Shown here one piece after another: positions 7,511 to 16,518 of a stretch of DNA of 64,000 bases. The position numbers were made by a program, and so were the translations under genes. This DNA comes from Tropicibacter sp. R16_0 (GTDB lineage Bacteria; Pseudomonadota; Alphaproteobacteria; Rhodobacterales; Rhodobacteraceae). The stretch spans positions 124,001-188,000 of the forward strand of contig NZ_JAGHRE010000010.1 in assembly GCF_017743935.1 (NCBI RefSeq), in the 5' to 3' direction. The first letter of the stretch is position 1. Every line of letters begins with the position of its first letter. Below the pieces are notes generated by a model that did not search any database, was not told the DNA's origin, and worked only from the letters and a program-made list of their open reading frames with translations.

Positions 7511-7951
7511 ATGACAGACGAAACCAATGCCTTGGCGGTCACGCTGTTCAGCGAGATTCTGACCGCAGACCAATTGTTGCGCAACCGGCTGAGCCGGGTG
7601 CTGCCCAAAGGCATGGAAATTTCGCATTTCTCGGTTCTGAACCATCTGGCCTATGCGGGGACAGAACGCACACCAGCGCAATTGGCATCCGCCTTTCACG
7701 TCACGCGTGGTGCCATGACCAACACATTGGCGAAACTGGAATGGGCCGGCTACATCCACATCCGCCCCGACTGGGACGACGCCCGCCGCAAGATGGTCGC
7801 CATCAGCCCGGCAGGCCGCCAAGCCCGCGATCAGGCGATTTCATCCATCGCACCGTTGATAAATGAGGTCGTCGGAGAACTTGGGCTGGACCGTGTTCGG
7901 TCCACCCTGCCCGTTTTGCGGGACCTACGAATCAAGCTCGAAGCTGGCTAA
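7511..7951 (+). CDS. MarR family transcriptional regulator
   Basis: A 146-residue winged-helix protein. FSVLNHLAYAG, TPAQLASAFHVTRGAMTNTLAKLEWAGYI and DWDDARRKMVAISPAG form the MarR DNA-binding domain with the recognition helix and wing. MarR dimers usually repress a neighbouring gene and respond to small phenolic or oxidising ligands. It starts 13 bases after the amidase and may share its operon. It converges on ubiG with an 11-base gap. The ligand and targets cannot be read from sequence. Confidence 0.88.
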   Translation: MTDETNALAVTLFSEILTADQLLRNRLSRVLPKGMEISHFSVLNHLAYAGTERTPAQLASAFHVTRGAMTNTLAKLEWAGYIHIRPDWDDARRKMVAISPAGRQARDQAISSIAPLINEVVGELGLDRVRSTLPVLRDLRIKLEAG

Positions 7952-7962
7952 AGCAAACCGCC

Positions 7963-8709
7963 TTATTCCGGTTTGACGCTTGCGGTGACGTAGTTGACGC
8001 TTAGGTCACGATCTGAAATCGACCAGCTCCACAAGATCGGGTTGAACACAAAGCCCTTGCGGTCGACCGGGTTCAAGCCCGCTTGGCGCAGCAGATCAAA
8101 CAGCTCATCAGGCGTAATGAATTTGTTCCATTCGTGGGTGCCGCGCGGCAGCCAGCGCATGACAACCTCGGCCCCAAAAATCGCCATAGCGTAGGATTTT
8201 GGGTTGCGGTTGATGGTCGAACAAATCTCCAATCCACCGGGTTTCAGCAATTGCTGGGTCGCGGTCAGATAGCCGAGTGGGTCGGCCACATGCTCGACCA
8301 CTTCCATGTTCAGAACCACATCGAATTGCTCGCCCGCCTCGGCCAATGCCTCGGCCGTGGTATGGCGATAGTCGATCTCCAACCCCGACTGTTCGGCGTG
8401 AATGCGCGCGACGGGCAGGTTCCCCTCCGCCGCATCGGCGCCCACAACCTCGGCCCCCAGACGCGCCATCGGTTCGCTGAGCAGCCCGCCACCGCAACCA
8501 ATGTCCAATAGTCGCAGACCTTCGAACGGGCGCGGCCCTGCCAGATCGCGCTCGAACTCACCGGCGATTTGTTGCGTGATATAGTCCAACCGGCACGGGT
8601 TGAGCATGTGCAGCGGCTTGAATTTGCCGTTGGGGTCCCACCATTCGGCGGCCATCGCTTCGAATTTCGCGATCTCCGAAGGGTCAACCGTGTTCGCAGG
8701 CGCTTGCAT
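7963..8709 (-). CDS. ubiG: Ubiquinone biosynthesis O-methyltransferase UbiG
   Basis: Catalyses both O-methylations of ubiquinone synthesis using S-adenosylmethionine. The 248-residue protein begins with the UbiG feature [23 protein letters not shown], has SAM motif [14 protein letters not shown], and the family motifs [10 protein letters not shown] and [12 protein letters not shown]. Length and motifs match UbiG closely. It is divergent from the proline iminopeptidase gene with 48 bases between start codons. Confidence 0.96.
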   Translation of the reverse strand: MQAPANTVDPSEIAKFEAMAAEWWDPNGKFKPLHMLNPCRLDYITQQIAGEFERDLAGPRPFEGLRLLDIGCGGGLLSEPMARLGAEVVGADAAEGNLPVARIHAEQSGLEIDYRHTTAEALAEAGEQFDVVLNMEVVEHVADPLGYLTATQQLLKPGGLEICSTINRNPKSYAMAIFGAEVVMRWLPRGTHEWNKFITPDELFDLLRQAGLNPVDRKGFVFNPILWSWSISDRDLSVNYVTASVKPE

Positions 8710-8743
8710 TCCTGTCTCCGTGTGCTCTTTTACGTCTTAGGAC

Positions 8744-8749
8744 TATATA
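8744..8749 (+). promoter_or_regulatory. Possible -10 element of pip, close to its start codon
   Basis: TATATA at 8744-8749 ends only eight bases before the pip ATG at 8758. If it is the -10, transcription would begin at or beside the start codon and the message would be leaderless. No good -35 hexamer is seen 17 bases upstream, so this is weak. Confidence 0.3.
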
Positions 8750-8757
8750 GGGCCATA

Positions 8758-9735
8758 ATGGACAAGTACTCGGACCAAAAGCGCGCAGTGCAATTTCTTT
8801 ACCCGCCGATCGAACCCTTCGATCAGCAGTTGATGGATGTTGGGCAGGGTCATCGCGTTTATTTTGAACAGTGTGGCAACCCAAACGGCATTCCCGTCGT
8901 GGTGCTTCACGGCGGCCCCGGCGGCGGGTGCAGCCCGGCGATGCGACGCTATTTCGACCCCGAAGTGTACCGGGTGATTCTCTTTGATCAGCGCGGATGC
9001 GGCCGTTCGCGGCCTCATGCTTCGGTCGAAAACAACACAACCCACCACCTGGTCGCGGATATCGAACTGATCCGGCGACACCTGGACATCGAGGCCTGGA
9101 TTGCCTTTGGCGGCAGCTGGGGCGCAACGCTGGCTTTGATCTATGCTCAGGCCCATCCGGATCGCGTGACCCATCTTGTGTTGCGCGGCGTGTTCCTGAT
9201 GACGCAGGCCGAGCTTGATTGGTTTTATGGCGGCGGGGCTGGCAAGTTCTGGCCTGAAACCTGGGCCAAGTTCGCCTCGCTCATTCCCGAGAATGAACAG
9301 CACGACATGATTGCCGCCTACCACAAGCGGCTGTTCTCTGGCGATCGCCCGCTTGAGACGCGCTATGCCCGTGCCTGGTCGGCGTGGGAGAATGCACTGG
9401 CCTCGATCCATTCGTCGGGCACAAGCGGCGAAAGCCCCGGCGATTACGCCCGCGCGTTTGCCAGGTTGGAAAACCACTATTTCATCAACAACGGCTTTCT
9501 CGAAGTTGATGGGCAGATCCTGGCCAACATGGGCCGAATCTCGCATATTCCCGGGGTGATCGTTCAAGGACGTTATGACATGATCTGCCCGCCTTCTTCC
9601 GCCTGGAAGCTCAACAGCCTGTGGCCTGCATCCGAGTTGCGGATGGTCCGCAACGCCGGCCACGCGCTGTCGGAACCGGGCATCAGTGCTGAGCTTGTGC
9701 GCAGCATGGACCGGATCGCCGAGGTGTTGACATGA
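8758..9735 (+). CDS. pip: Prolyl aminopeptidase (proline iminopeptidase)
   Basis: Alpha/beta-hydrolase that removes N-terminal proline from peptides. The 325-residue protein shows the oxyanion motif HGGPGGGCSP, LFDQRGCGRSRPH, the nucleophile elbow GGSWGATLAL with catalytic Ser, and a late catalytic His in NAGHALSEPG. This is the standard S33 family layout. No Shine-Dalgarno sequence is visible before the ATG. The stop overlaps the next gene (ATGA), a putative peptide-binding protein, consistent with peptide use. Confidence 0.94.
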   Translation: MDKYSDQKRAVQFLYPPIEPFDQQLMDVGQGHRVYFEQCGNPNGIPVVVLHGGPGGGCSPAMRRYFDPEVYRVILFDQRGCGRSRPHASVENNTTHHLVADIELIRRHLDIEAWIAFGGSWGATLALIYAQAHPDRVTHLVLRGVFLMTQAELDWFYGGGAGKFWPETWAKFASLIPENEQHDMIAAYHKRLFSGDRPLETRYARAWSAWENALASIHSSGTSGESPGDYARAFARLENHYFINNGFLEVDGQILANMGRISHIPGVIVQGRYDMICPPSSAWKLNSLWPASELRMVRNAGHALSEPGISAELVRSMDRIAEVLT

Positions 9736-10535
9736 CCCGTATCGACCGCCGTGCGCTCTTTTCCACCGGTGCGGCCGCCGCTTTGCTGGCCGCGACTGGG
9801 GTATCACTGGACGCCGCACCAAAGGCAGGCGGCACGCTGCGGCTAGCCGTACCAAAAGACGGATCGCTGGACCGGGTCGCGCGCGGCGCCATGTTCGACA
9901 CACTGACCGAGATCGCGCCTGACGGCACACTTCGCGGAGAACTGGCGCAAAGCTGGCAAAGCTCGGATGACGCCCGGGCCTGGACCTTTGATCTGCGTGC
10001 GGACGTTCTGTTTCACGATGACACGCCGCTCACTGCGCAAGACTTCATTGAGGCCCTGTCGCATCTGCCGAACCTAAGCCGGATCGACACCGTGACCGAT
10101 CACCAACTGCGGGTAGAACTGACCAATTCTGCACCGGGCCTGCCATTCACACTGGCTGAAGACGCCTTTTGCATCGCCCGAGACACCATCGGCACCGGCT
10201 GCTACCGCGCCGCGCATTTGCAAGACGGGCGGCACTTCAGGGGTGAAAAGGTCGCGGATCACTACAAAACCGGCCAAGCTGGATGGCTCGACCGGATCGA
10301 AGTCATAACGATCCCCGACGCTGACGTCCGCGCCGAGGCTCTGCGCGACGGCTATGTCGACGTCGCTGCCCTGCCCGCGCCAAATGGCCTGCGCGAGCGC
10401 GCCAAATACCGCTATCACCCTTCGGAACGCGATATGGCCTTGGCCGTTGCCGACACCGTGGGTCTGCCTCGTCAGGTCAGCAATCGCACGGCGCTGGACG
10501 ATGGCCGCATCGCGGAACGGTGGTGGATGGCCTGA
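9732..10535 (+). CDS. Half-length ABC-type peptide-binding (SBP family 5-like) protein
   Basis: A 267-residue protein with a Tat-type N-terminus (TRIDRRALFSTGAAAALLAATG). It resembles the N-terminal lobe of dipeptide/oligopeptide solute-binding proteins: GGTLRLAVPKDGS, FDTLTEIAPDGTLRGELAQSW, WTFDLRADVLFHDDTPLTAQDF. Full-length members have about 500 residues, so about half is missing. Only 174 bases lie before rimP, so a lost C-terminal half cannot be hidden there. No permease or ATPase gene is near. It may be a degenerate gene or a genuine short form; translation is coupled to pip by a 4-base overlap. Confidence 0.75.
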   Translation: MTRIDRRALFSTGAAAALLAATGVSLDAAPKAGGTLRLAVPKDGSLDRVARGAMFDTLTEIAPDGTLRGELAQSWQSSDDARAWTFDLRADVLFHDDTPLTAQDFIEALSHLPNLSRIDTVTDHQLRVELTNSAPGLPFTLAEDAFCIARDTIGTGCYRAAHLQDGRHFRGEKVADHYKTGQAGWLDRIEVITIPDADVRAEALRDGYVDVAALPAPNGLRERAKYRYHPSERDMALAVADTVGLPRQVSNRTALDDGRIAERWWMA

Positions 10536-10573
10536 CGCGACTCGGGTCTCTACCCACAATTTCACACTGCCCC

Positions 10574-10602
10574 TTGCAGACTCGTCCCATCCGCCGTATA
10601 TG
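10574..10602 (+). promoter_or_regulatory. Promoter of the rimP-nusA-infB operon
   Basis: TTGCAG at 10574-10579 and TATATG at 10597-10602 are spaced by 17 bases. A transcript starting near 10609 would carry a leader of about 100 bases containing the hairpin at 10660-10682. The dnaK promoter on the other strand has nearly the same hexamers. Confidence 0.6.
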
Positions 10603-10659
10603 CGTTGACAACAGCGGCGCGTCGGGTCTCTTGGACCGGAAGCACCACCGGAAAATTCG

Positions 10660-10682
10660 ACGGGCCGCGCGCCCGTTTTTTT
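10660..10682 (+). terminator. Terminator-like hairpin in the rimP leader, candidate attenuator
   Basis: ACGGGC-CGCGC-GCCCGT followed by a run of T (TTTTTTT) is a good intrinsic terminator. It lies 28 bases before the rimP ATG and downstream of the promoter at 10574-10602. It could therefore act on the operon itself and not only end the upstream gene. NusA is known to influence termination and autoregulate in other bacteria; this specific link is inference. Confidence 0.75.
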
Positions 10683-10709
10683 GTGCCCGGAGCTTGGGTA
10701 GAACCGACA

Positions 10710-11300
10710 ATGACGAACGACCTGATAGCAAAAGCAGCCATCGACCGCAGGTTGGCCGAGATCATCACGCCCGTGATCGAAGATCTGGGCTATGAGCTGG
10801 TCCGCATCCGCCTGATGAGCGGCAAGGAAACCACCCTGCAGATCATGGCCGACAAACCCGATGGCGGCATCGAAGTGGACGACTGCGGCGAAATCTCGAA
10901 CGCGGTCAGCGCCACGCTGGACGTCGAGGACCCGATCCTTGACGCCTATACACTCGAAGTTTCGAGCCCAGGCATCGACCGCCCGCTGACCCGCCTGAAA
11001 GACTTCGACATGTTCGAAGGCTACGAGGCCAAGCTGGAAACCACCGAACTCATCGACGGACGCCGCCGCTTTAAGGGCGAGCTGGCCGGGATCGAAGGGG
11101 ATGAGGTTCTGATCAACCTCGACCAGAACGGCGAGACTGTCACAATCGGTCTGCAATTCGATTGGCTCAGCGATGCCAAATTGGTGCTGACCGACGATCT
11201 GATCAAAGAAATGCTGCGCCAGCGCAAGGACGCGGGCGTGCTCAACGAAGACGCATTCGACGACATCGAGACCGAAGGGTCACAAGAGGAGACGAAGTAA
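10710..11300 (+). CDS. rimP: Ribosome maturation factor RimP
   Basis: Assists assembly of the 30S subunit. The 196-residue protein has the RimP motifs [10 protein letters not shown], the central [21 protein letters not shown], and [18 protein letters not shown], which is the family signature. The ATG at 10710 ([19 protein letters not shown]) fits; an open frame upstream runs through the terminator and is not used. The stop codon overlaps the nusA start by one base (TAATG). The order rimP-nusA-ylxR-infB is the classical operon. Confidence 0.95.
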   Translation: MTNDLIAKAAIDRRLAEIITPVIEDLGYELVRIRLMSGKETTLQIMADKPDGGIEVDDCGEISNAVSATLDVEDPILDAYTLEVSSPGIDRPLTRLKDFDMFEGYEAKLETTELIDGRRRFKGELAGIEGDEVLINLDQNGETVTIGLQFDWLSDAKLVLTDDLIKEMLRQRKDAGVLNEDAFDDIETEGSQEETK

Positions 11301-12928
11301 TGGCAATCACCTCTGCAAACCAGCTGGAGCTGTTGCAAACCGCCGAGGCCGTGGCCCGCGAAAAGATGATCGACCCCGGTCTGGTGGTCGAAGCGATGGA
11401 AGAATCCCTCGCTCGTGCCGCGAAGTCCCGCTACGGCGCCGAGATGGACATCCGCGTGTCCATCGACCGCAAGACCGGTAAAGCGACATTTACTCGTGTC
11501 CGCACCGTCGTCGAGGAAGAAGAGCTGGAAAACTACCAGTCGGAATTCACCGTCGAGCAGGCCAAGCAATACATGGCTGACCCACAAGTGGGCGACACCT
11601 TTGTCGAAGAGGTTCCGCCGGTTGAAATGGGCCGGATCGCGGCTCAGTCGGCCAAGCAGGTTATCCTGCAAAAGGTTCGCGAAGCCGAGCGTGACCGCCA
11701 GTACGAAGAATTCAAAGACCGCGCAGGCACCATCATCAACGGTGTCGTCAAGCGCGAGGAATACGGCAACGTCATCGTCGACGTGGGTGCCGGCGAGGCA
11801 ATCCTGCGCCGCAACGAAAAGATCGGTCGCGAAAGCTATCGCCCGAACGACCGCGTGCGCTGCTACATCAAGGATGTGCGCCGCGAAGTGCGTGGCCCGC
11901 AGATCTTCCTGTCGCGTACCGCGCCCGAGTTCATGGCCGAGCTGTTCAAGATGGAAGTGCCGGAAATCTATGACGGCATCATCGAAATCAAGGCCGTGGC
12001 CCGTGACCCCGGTTCGCGCGCCAAGATTGCCGTAATCAGCTATGATGGCTCGATCGACCCTGTGGGTGCCTGCGTTGGTATGCGCGGCAGCCGCGTGCAG
12101 GCCGTCGTGAACGAGCTGCAGGGTGAAAAGATCGACATCATCCCGTGGAACGAAGATCAGCCCACCTTCCTGGTGAACGCGCTGCAGCCCGCCGAGGTCT
12201 CCAAGGTGGTTCTGGACGAAGAAGCCGGCAAGATCGAAGTGGTTGTTCCCGAAGAGCAGCTGTCGCTGGCCATTGGCCGCCGTGGTCAGAACGTGCGTCT
12301 GGCTTCTCAGCTGACCGCGCTGGACATCGACATCATGACCGAGGCCGAGGAATCGGCACGCCGTCAGAAAGAGTTCGAAGCCCGCACCAAGCTGTTCATG
12401 GACAGCCTGGACCTGGACGAATTCTTTGCTCAGCTGCTGGTGTCCGAAGGGTTCACCAACCTGGAAGAAGTGGCCTACGTCGAAATCGACGAACTGCTGG
12501 TGATCGACGGCGTGGACGAAGGCACCGCGGAAGAGCTGCAAACCCGTGCGCGCGAATACCTGGAAGCACAAGCCAAAGCCGCGCTGGACAACGCGCGCGC
12601 CCTTGGTGTCGAAGAGAGCCTTATTGAATTCGAAGGCCTGACACCCCAAATGATCGAAGCGTTGGCCAAGGACGACGTAAAAACGCTCGAAGACTTCGCG
12701 ACCTGCGCCGACTGGGAACTGGCCGGCGGCTGGACGTCGGTGGATGGCGAGCGTGTCAAGGACGACGGTATTCTGGAACCCTTCGATGTCTCGCTGGAAG
12801 AGGCCCAGGATCTGGTCATGACCGCACGCGTACTGCTGGGTTGGGTTGATCCCGCCGAGCTGGAAGCCGCGGCCGAAGAGGCCGAGGAAGACGGCGAAGG
12901 CGACACCGATCAGGAGGCCGGGGCCTGA
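11300..12928 (+). CDS. nusA: Transcription termination/antitermination factor NusA
   Basis: RNA polymerase-binding factor acting in pausing, termination and antitermination. The 542-residue protein has the N-terminal polymerase-binding domain, an S1 domain (about 135-200, GVVKREEYGNVIVDVG), two KH domains (VGACVGMRGSRVQAVV and LAIGRRGQNVRLASQL) and C-terminal helix-hairpin-helix acidic repeats typical of proteobacterial NusA. It overlaps rimP by one base. A perfect inverted repeat spans its stop codon. Confidence 0.97.
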   Translation: MAITSANQLELLQTAEAVAREKMIDPGLVVEAMEESLARAAKSRYGAEMDIRVSIDRKTGKATFTRVRTVVEEEELENYQSEFTVEQAKQYMADPQVGDTFVEEVPPVEMGRIAAQSAKQVILQKVREAERDRQYEEFKDRAGTIINGVVKREEYGNVIVDVGAGEAILRRNEKIGRESYRPNDRVRCYIKDVRREVRGPQIFLSRTAPEFMAELFKMEVPEIYDGIIEIKAVARDPGSRAKIAVISYDGSIDPVGACVGMRGSRVQAVVNELQGEKIDIIPWNEDQPTFLVNALQPAEVSKVVLDEEAGKIEVVVPEEQLSLAIGRRGQNVRLASQLTALDIDIMTEAEESARRQKEFEARTKLFMDSLDLDEFFAQLLVSEGFTNLEEVAYVEIDELLVIDGVDEGTAEELQTRAREYLEAQAKAALDNARALGVEESLIEFEGLTPQMIEALAKDDVKTLEDFATCADWELAGGWTSVDGERVKDDGILEPFDVSLEEAQDLVMTARVLLGWVDPAELEAAAEEAEEDGEGDTDQEAGA

Positions 12929-12939
12929 TCTCAGGCCCC
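12920..12939 (+). other. 9-bp inverted repeat across the nusA stop codon
   Basis: GGGGCCTGA (12920-12928) and TCAGGCCCC (12931-12939) are exact inverted copies with two bases between them. The nusA stop TGA is the end of the left arm. The RNA hairpin would sit at the stop codon and 12 bases before the ylxR start. There is no T tract, so it may tune coupling or mRNA processing between nusA and ylxR. Confidence 0.45.
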
Positions 12940-12951
12940 GAGGGCTTCGAG

Positions 12952-13575
12952 ATGGGTCGCGGTGGCGTTCCAAAGGATCACACGGATGGTCCAGACCGCA
13001 AGTGCATTGCCACAGGCGACGTGCAGCCGAAATTTGGGCTGATTCGCTTTGTGGTGGGCCCTGATGGTCAGGTCTATCCGGATGTGATGGGCAAATTGCC
13101 CGGACGCGGCGCCTATGTCGCAGCGGACCGGGCGGCACTGACCAAGGCCGTGCAGAAAAAGCTGTTTTCCCGCAGCTTCAAGACGCAGGTAACGGTGACA
13201 CAGGACCTGGTTGATGACGTCGAACGTCAGCTGGCCCGTCGCGTGATCGACCTGCTGAGCCTTGCACGCAAATCCGGCGATGCGGTCGCCGGATATGAAA
13301 AGGTCAAAACAATGCTCGACCGAGAAGAGGCGCAGGTGTTGCTGCAGGCCTCGGACGGATCGGGACGCGGGAAATCGAAACTGAGCACGCCACACCGAGG
13401 CAAATACATCGGTTGGCTGACCGCAGACGAGTTAGGCATGGCATTTGGACGCCAAACTGTGATACATGCCGCCCTCGCCTCTGGTGGACTCAGTAAACGT
13501 GTTGTAGAGGAAGCGCAGCGTTTGCGTGGCGTGCGCGAAACGGATGACGGCGGCAAGGGCCGCACGGAAGGGTAG
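12952..13575 (+). CDS. RNA-binding protein, YlxR domain plus L7Ae-like domain
   Basis: A 207-residue protein found between nusA and infB. The N-terminal half is a YlxR (DUF448) domain: GPDRKCIATGD, LIRFVVGPDGQVYPD, GKLPGRGAYV. The second half (about 85-180) resembles an L7Ae/YlxQ-like RNA-binding fold (RRVIDLLSLARKSGDAVAGYEKV). In Bacillus these are two separate genes, ylxR and ylxQ; alphaproteobacteria often fuse them. The exact role is unknown; YlxR has been linked to RNase P and to gene regulation in other bacteria. Confidence 0.9.
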   Translation: MGRGGVPKDHTDGPDRKCIATGDVQPKFGLIRFVVGPDGQVYPDVMGKLPGRGAYVAADRAALTKAVQKKLFSRSFKTQVTVTQDLVDDVERQLARRVIDLLSLARKSGDAVAGYEKVKTMLDREEAQVLLQASDGSGRGKSKLSTPHRGKYIGWLTADELGMAFGRQTVIHAALASGGLSKRVVEEAQRLRGVRETDDGGKGRTEG

Positions 13576-13584
13576 TTAGGCTTT

Positions 13585-16056
13585 ATGAGCGATAGTGACG
13601 GCAAAAAGACATTGGGTCTGCGTGGGTCCCGCCCGGGGAATGTGAAACAGAGTTTCAGCCACGGACGGACCAAGAATGTCGTGGTGGAAACCAAACGCAA
13701 GCGCGTGGTGGTTCCCAAGCCCGGCGCTGGCAAGCCCGGGGGCTCGGCTCCTGCGGGTGATCCGTCGCGTCGCCCGGCTGGCATCACCGACGCGGAAATG
13801 GCGCGCCGCCTGAAGGCTGTGCAGGCCGCCAAGGCCCGCGAAGCCGAAGAAGCGGCCAAACGCGCCGCTGAAGAGAAGGCTCGGGAAGAAGAACGCGCCC
13901 GTCGCCGTGCCGAGGCAGAAGCCAAGGAACGCGAGGAACAGGAACGCGCTGAAAAAGCGCGTCAAAAGGCCGAAGAAGAAGAGCGTAAGCGCAAGGAAGC
14001 TGAAGAGGCCGCGAAGCGTGCCGCCGAGGCACCCGCGCCTAAAGCTGCCGCGCCTTCGCGCCCTGCGCCCAACAAACCGGCACCTGCTGCTACACCTCGC
14101 AAAGCCGACCGCGAGCGCGAACAGCGCAATAACCGTGGCAAAGGCCGTGATGATGGTCGCCGTTCGGGCAAACTGACTCTGGGTCAGGCCACCGGTGGCG
14201 AGAACAACCGCCAGCGCTCGATGGCCTCGATGAAGCGCAAGCAAGAGCGTGCGCGTCAGAAAGCCATGGGTGGCTCGGTCGAGCGTGAAAAGGTGATCCG
14301 TGACGTTCAGCTGCCCGAGGCCATCGTGGTGTCGGAGCTGGCCAATCGTATGGCCGAGCGTGTTGCTGACGTTGTCAAGTCACTGATGAACATGGGCATG
14401 ATGGTTACGCAAAACCAAACCATCGACGCCGATACTGCTGAACTGATCATCGAAGAGTTTGGCCACAAGGTCACCCGCGTTTCGGACTCGGACGTCGAAG
14501 ACGTCATCAAAGAGGTCGAAGACAAGGACGAAGATCTGGTATCGCGTCCCCCGGTCATCACGATCATGGGTCACGTCGACCACGGCAAAACCTCGATCCT
14601 GGACGCCATCCGCAACGCTCGCGTTGTGGCAGGCGAAGCCGGCGGTATCACCCAGCACATCGGTGCCTATCAGGTGAAAACCGAAAGCGGTACGACGCTG
14701 AGCTTCCTGGATACTCCGGGTCACGCGGCCTTTACCTCGATGCGCTCGCGCGGTGCTCAGGTAACGGACATCGTGGTTCTGGTTGTGGCCGCCGACGACT
14801 CGGTCATGCCTCAGACCATCGAAGCGATTAACCACGCCAAAGCGGCCGAAGTTCCGATGATCGTTGCGATCAACAAATGCGACAAACCCGCCGCCGACCC
14901 CAACAAGGTCCGCGCCGAGCTGCTGCAGCACGAAGTGATCGTGGAAGCCATGTCGGGTGAAGTGCAGGACGTCGAGGTTTCGGCTCACACCGGTCAGGGT
15001 CTGGATGAACTGCTTGAGGCCATTGCGCTGCAGGCGGAAATTCTGGAACTCAAGGCCAACCCGGCACGTGCTGCTCAGGGCGCCGTGATCGAAGCTCAGC
15101 TGGACGTGGGCCGCGGCCCCGTTGCCACCGTTCTGGTTCAGAACGGCACCCTGCGCCAAGGCGACATCTTTGTTGTGGGAGAGCAGTACGGTAAGGTCCG
15201 TGCGCTGATCAACGACAAGGGCGAGCGCGTCAAAGAGGCTGGCCCCTCGGTTCCTGTCGAGGTTCTGGGCCTGAATGGTACACCCGAAGCAGGCGACGTT
15301 CTGAACGTGACCGAAACCGAAGCGCAGGCGCGCGAGATTGCGGAATATCGCGAACAAGCCGCCAAGGACAAACGCGCTGCGGCTGGTGCTGCGACCACGC
15401 TGGAACAGCTGATGCAGAAGGCCAAGGAAGACGAAAACGTCTCTGAACTGCCGATCCTGGTCAAAGCTGACGTGCAGGGGTCTGCCGAAGCCATCGTTCA
15501 GGCGATGGAAAAGATCGGCAACAACGAGGTACGCGTGCGCGTTCTGCACTCGGGCGTGGGTGCGATCACCGAGACCGACATCGGCCTGGCCGAAGCATCC
15601 GGCGCACCGGTCATGGGTTTCAACGTTCGAGCCAATGCCTCGGCGCGGAACACCGCCAACCAGAAGGGTGTCGAGATCCGCTATTACTCGGTCATCTATG
15701 ACCTGGTGGATGACGTCAAAGCCGCTGCATCGGGCTTGCTGAGCGCCGAGATCCGCGAAAACTTCATCGGTTACGCCGAAATTCGCGAAGTCTTCAAGGT
15801 CACCGGTGTGGGCAAAGTTGCCGGCTGCTTGGTCACCGAAGGTGTTGCCCGCCGTTCCGCAGGCGTTCGCCTGCTACGCGACAACGTGGTGATCCACGAA
15901 GGCACGCTGAAGACGCTCAAACGCTTCAAGGACGAAGTGTCCGAGGTCCAGTCGGGTCAGGAATGCGGTATGGCATTCGAAAACTACGACGATATCCGCG
16001 CAGGCGATGTGATCGAAATCTTCGAACGCGAAGAGGTCACTCGGACCCTCGACTAA
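13585..16056 (+). CDS. infB: Translation initiation factor IF-2
   Basis: GTPase that places initiator tRNA on the 30S subunit. The 823-residue protein has a long charged N-terminal region rich in Ala, Glu, Lys and Arg (about 70-160, coiled-coil or extended), then the G domain with P-loop GHVDHGKTS (from residue 329), DTPGHAAF and NKCDKP, followed by beta-barrel domains and the C2 fMet-tRNA-binding domain. Alphaproteobacterial IF-2 has this length and low-complexity N-terminus. A strong terminator follows, closing the operon. Confidence 0.98.
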   Translation: MSDSDGKKTLGLRGSRPGNVKQSFSHGRTKNVVVETKRKRVVVPKPGAGKPGGSAPAGDPSRRPAGITDAEMARRLKAVQAAKAREAEEAAKRAAEEKAREEERARRRAEAEAKEREEQERAEKARQKAEEEERKRKEAEEAAKRAAEAPAPKAAAPSRPAPNKPAPAATPRKADREREQRNNRGKGRDDGRRSGKLTLGQATGGENNRQRSMASMKRKQERARQKAMGGSVEREKVIRDVQLPEAIVVSELANRMAERVADVVKSLMNMGMMVTQNQTIDADTAELIIEEFGHKVTRVSDSDVEDVIKEVEDKDEDLVSRPPVITIMGHVDHGKTSILDAIRNARVVAGEAGGITQHIGAYQVKTESGTTLSFLDTPGHAAFTSMRSRGAQVTDIVVLVVAADDSVMPQTIEAINHAKAAEVPMIVAINKCDKPAADPNKVRAELLQHEVIVEAMSGEVQDVEVSAHTGQGLDELLEAIALQAEILELKANPARAAQGAVIEAQLDVGRGPVATVLVQNGTLRQGDIFVVGEQYGKVRALINDKGERVKEAGPSVPVEVLGLNGTPEAGDVLNVTETEAQAREIAEYREQAAKDKRAAAGAATTLEQLMQKAKEDENVSELPILVKADVQGSAEAIVQAMEKIGNNEVRVRVLHSGVGAITETDIGLAEASGAPVMGFNVRANASARNTANQKGVEIRYYSVIYDLVDDVKAAASGLLSAEIRENFIGYAEIREVFKVTGVGKVAGCLVTEGVARRSAGVRLLRDNVVIHEGTLKTLKRFKDEVSEVQSGQECGMAFENYDDIRAGDVIEIFEREEVTRTLD

Positions 16057-16076
16057 TCGCATAACAACTGAAATCG

Positions 16077-16107
16077 AAAACGGCGGCCTTTAATGGCCGC
16101 CGTTTTT
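16077..16107 (+). terminator. Intrinsic terminator after infB
   Basis: AAAACGGCGGCC-TTTAAT-GGCCGCCGTTTTT is a long stem with a T tract, 20 bases after the infB stop. It is symmetrical enough to also act on minus-strand transcripts coming from the small gene at 16190-16324. Confidence 0.92.
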
Positions 16108-16189
16108 CGTTCTGGCGTCAAAAACAAAAAGGGGACAGCAAACGCCATCCCTTTTTTGCAGTCAGTGTGAGTGGTGGTGCAAATTACAT

Positions 16190-16324
16190 TCAGGCGGCCG
16201 CGGTAATAGGCTTACCGACGTACACCTTGTCATCCACACGGACGGCAATGCGCCCGTTTGGCAAACTGCGGACAAATGTGCCCTGAATCGAGACACAGCT
16301 GCCGATTGTGATCGTACGAAGCAA
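16190..16324 (-). CDS. 44-residue microprotein with TTG start, unknown function
   Basis: An open frame between infB and mutT. TTG at 16324 is preceded by GGAGGATTTGAC, an ideal Shine-Dalgarno with seven-base spacing. The peptide starts MLRTITIGSCVSIQGTFV and continues RSLPNGRIAVRVDDKVY to end GKPITAAA. It has balanced composition, an alternating beta-strand-like pattern and a glycine turn, so it resembles a small beta-barrel. I know no function. The bidirectional terminator at 16077-16107 lies 80 bases past its stop. The upstream 200 bases are AT-rich and could hold its promoter. Confidence 0.65.
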   Translation of the reverse strand: MLRTITIGSCVSIQGTFVRSLPNGRIAVRVDDKVYVGKPITAAA

Positions 16325-16518
16325 GTCAAATCCTCCCCAAAGGAACAGACAAGTGCACTATACCATAAAGGAGAGTAAAAATATACTTAAACTCTGCCTT
16401 TTATTTCTTGGACTTAAGGGGGAGACCACCAAATATCGTCTATAAGAAGGCTATTCAGCCTAGATATGCCCGAACGATCAAAAGCGAAAACACACCTTTA
16501 GCGCGAATCACAGGGTCG

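Noticed and set aside
8743-9930. A 395-codon minus-strand open frame opposite pip
   Set aside because: It mirrors a gene with a clear catalytic triad and has no domain of its own.
11021-13138. A 705-codon open frame on the minus strand opposite rimP, nusA and ylxR
   Set aside because: It runs exactly opposite a conserved operon, has low-complexity composition created by codon bias and no ribosome-binding site.
13790-14110. Repeated Lys-Glu-Ala-Arg codons suggesting a tandem repeat
   Set aside because: No exact repeat unit; this is the usual charged N-terminal region of IF-2.
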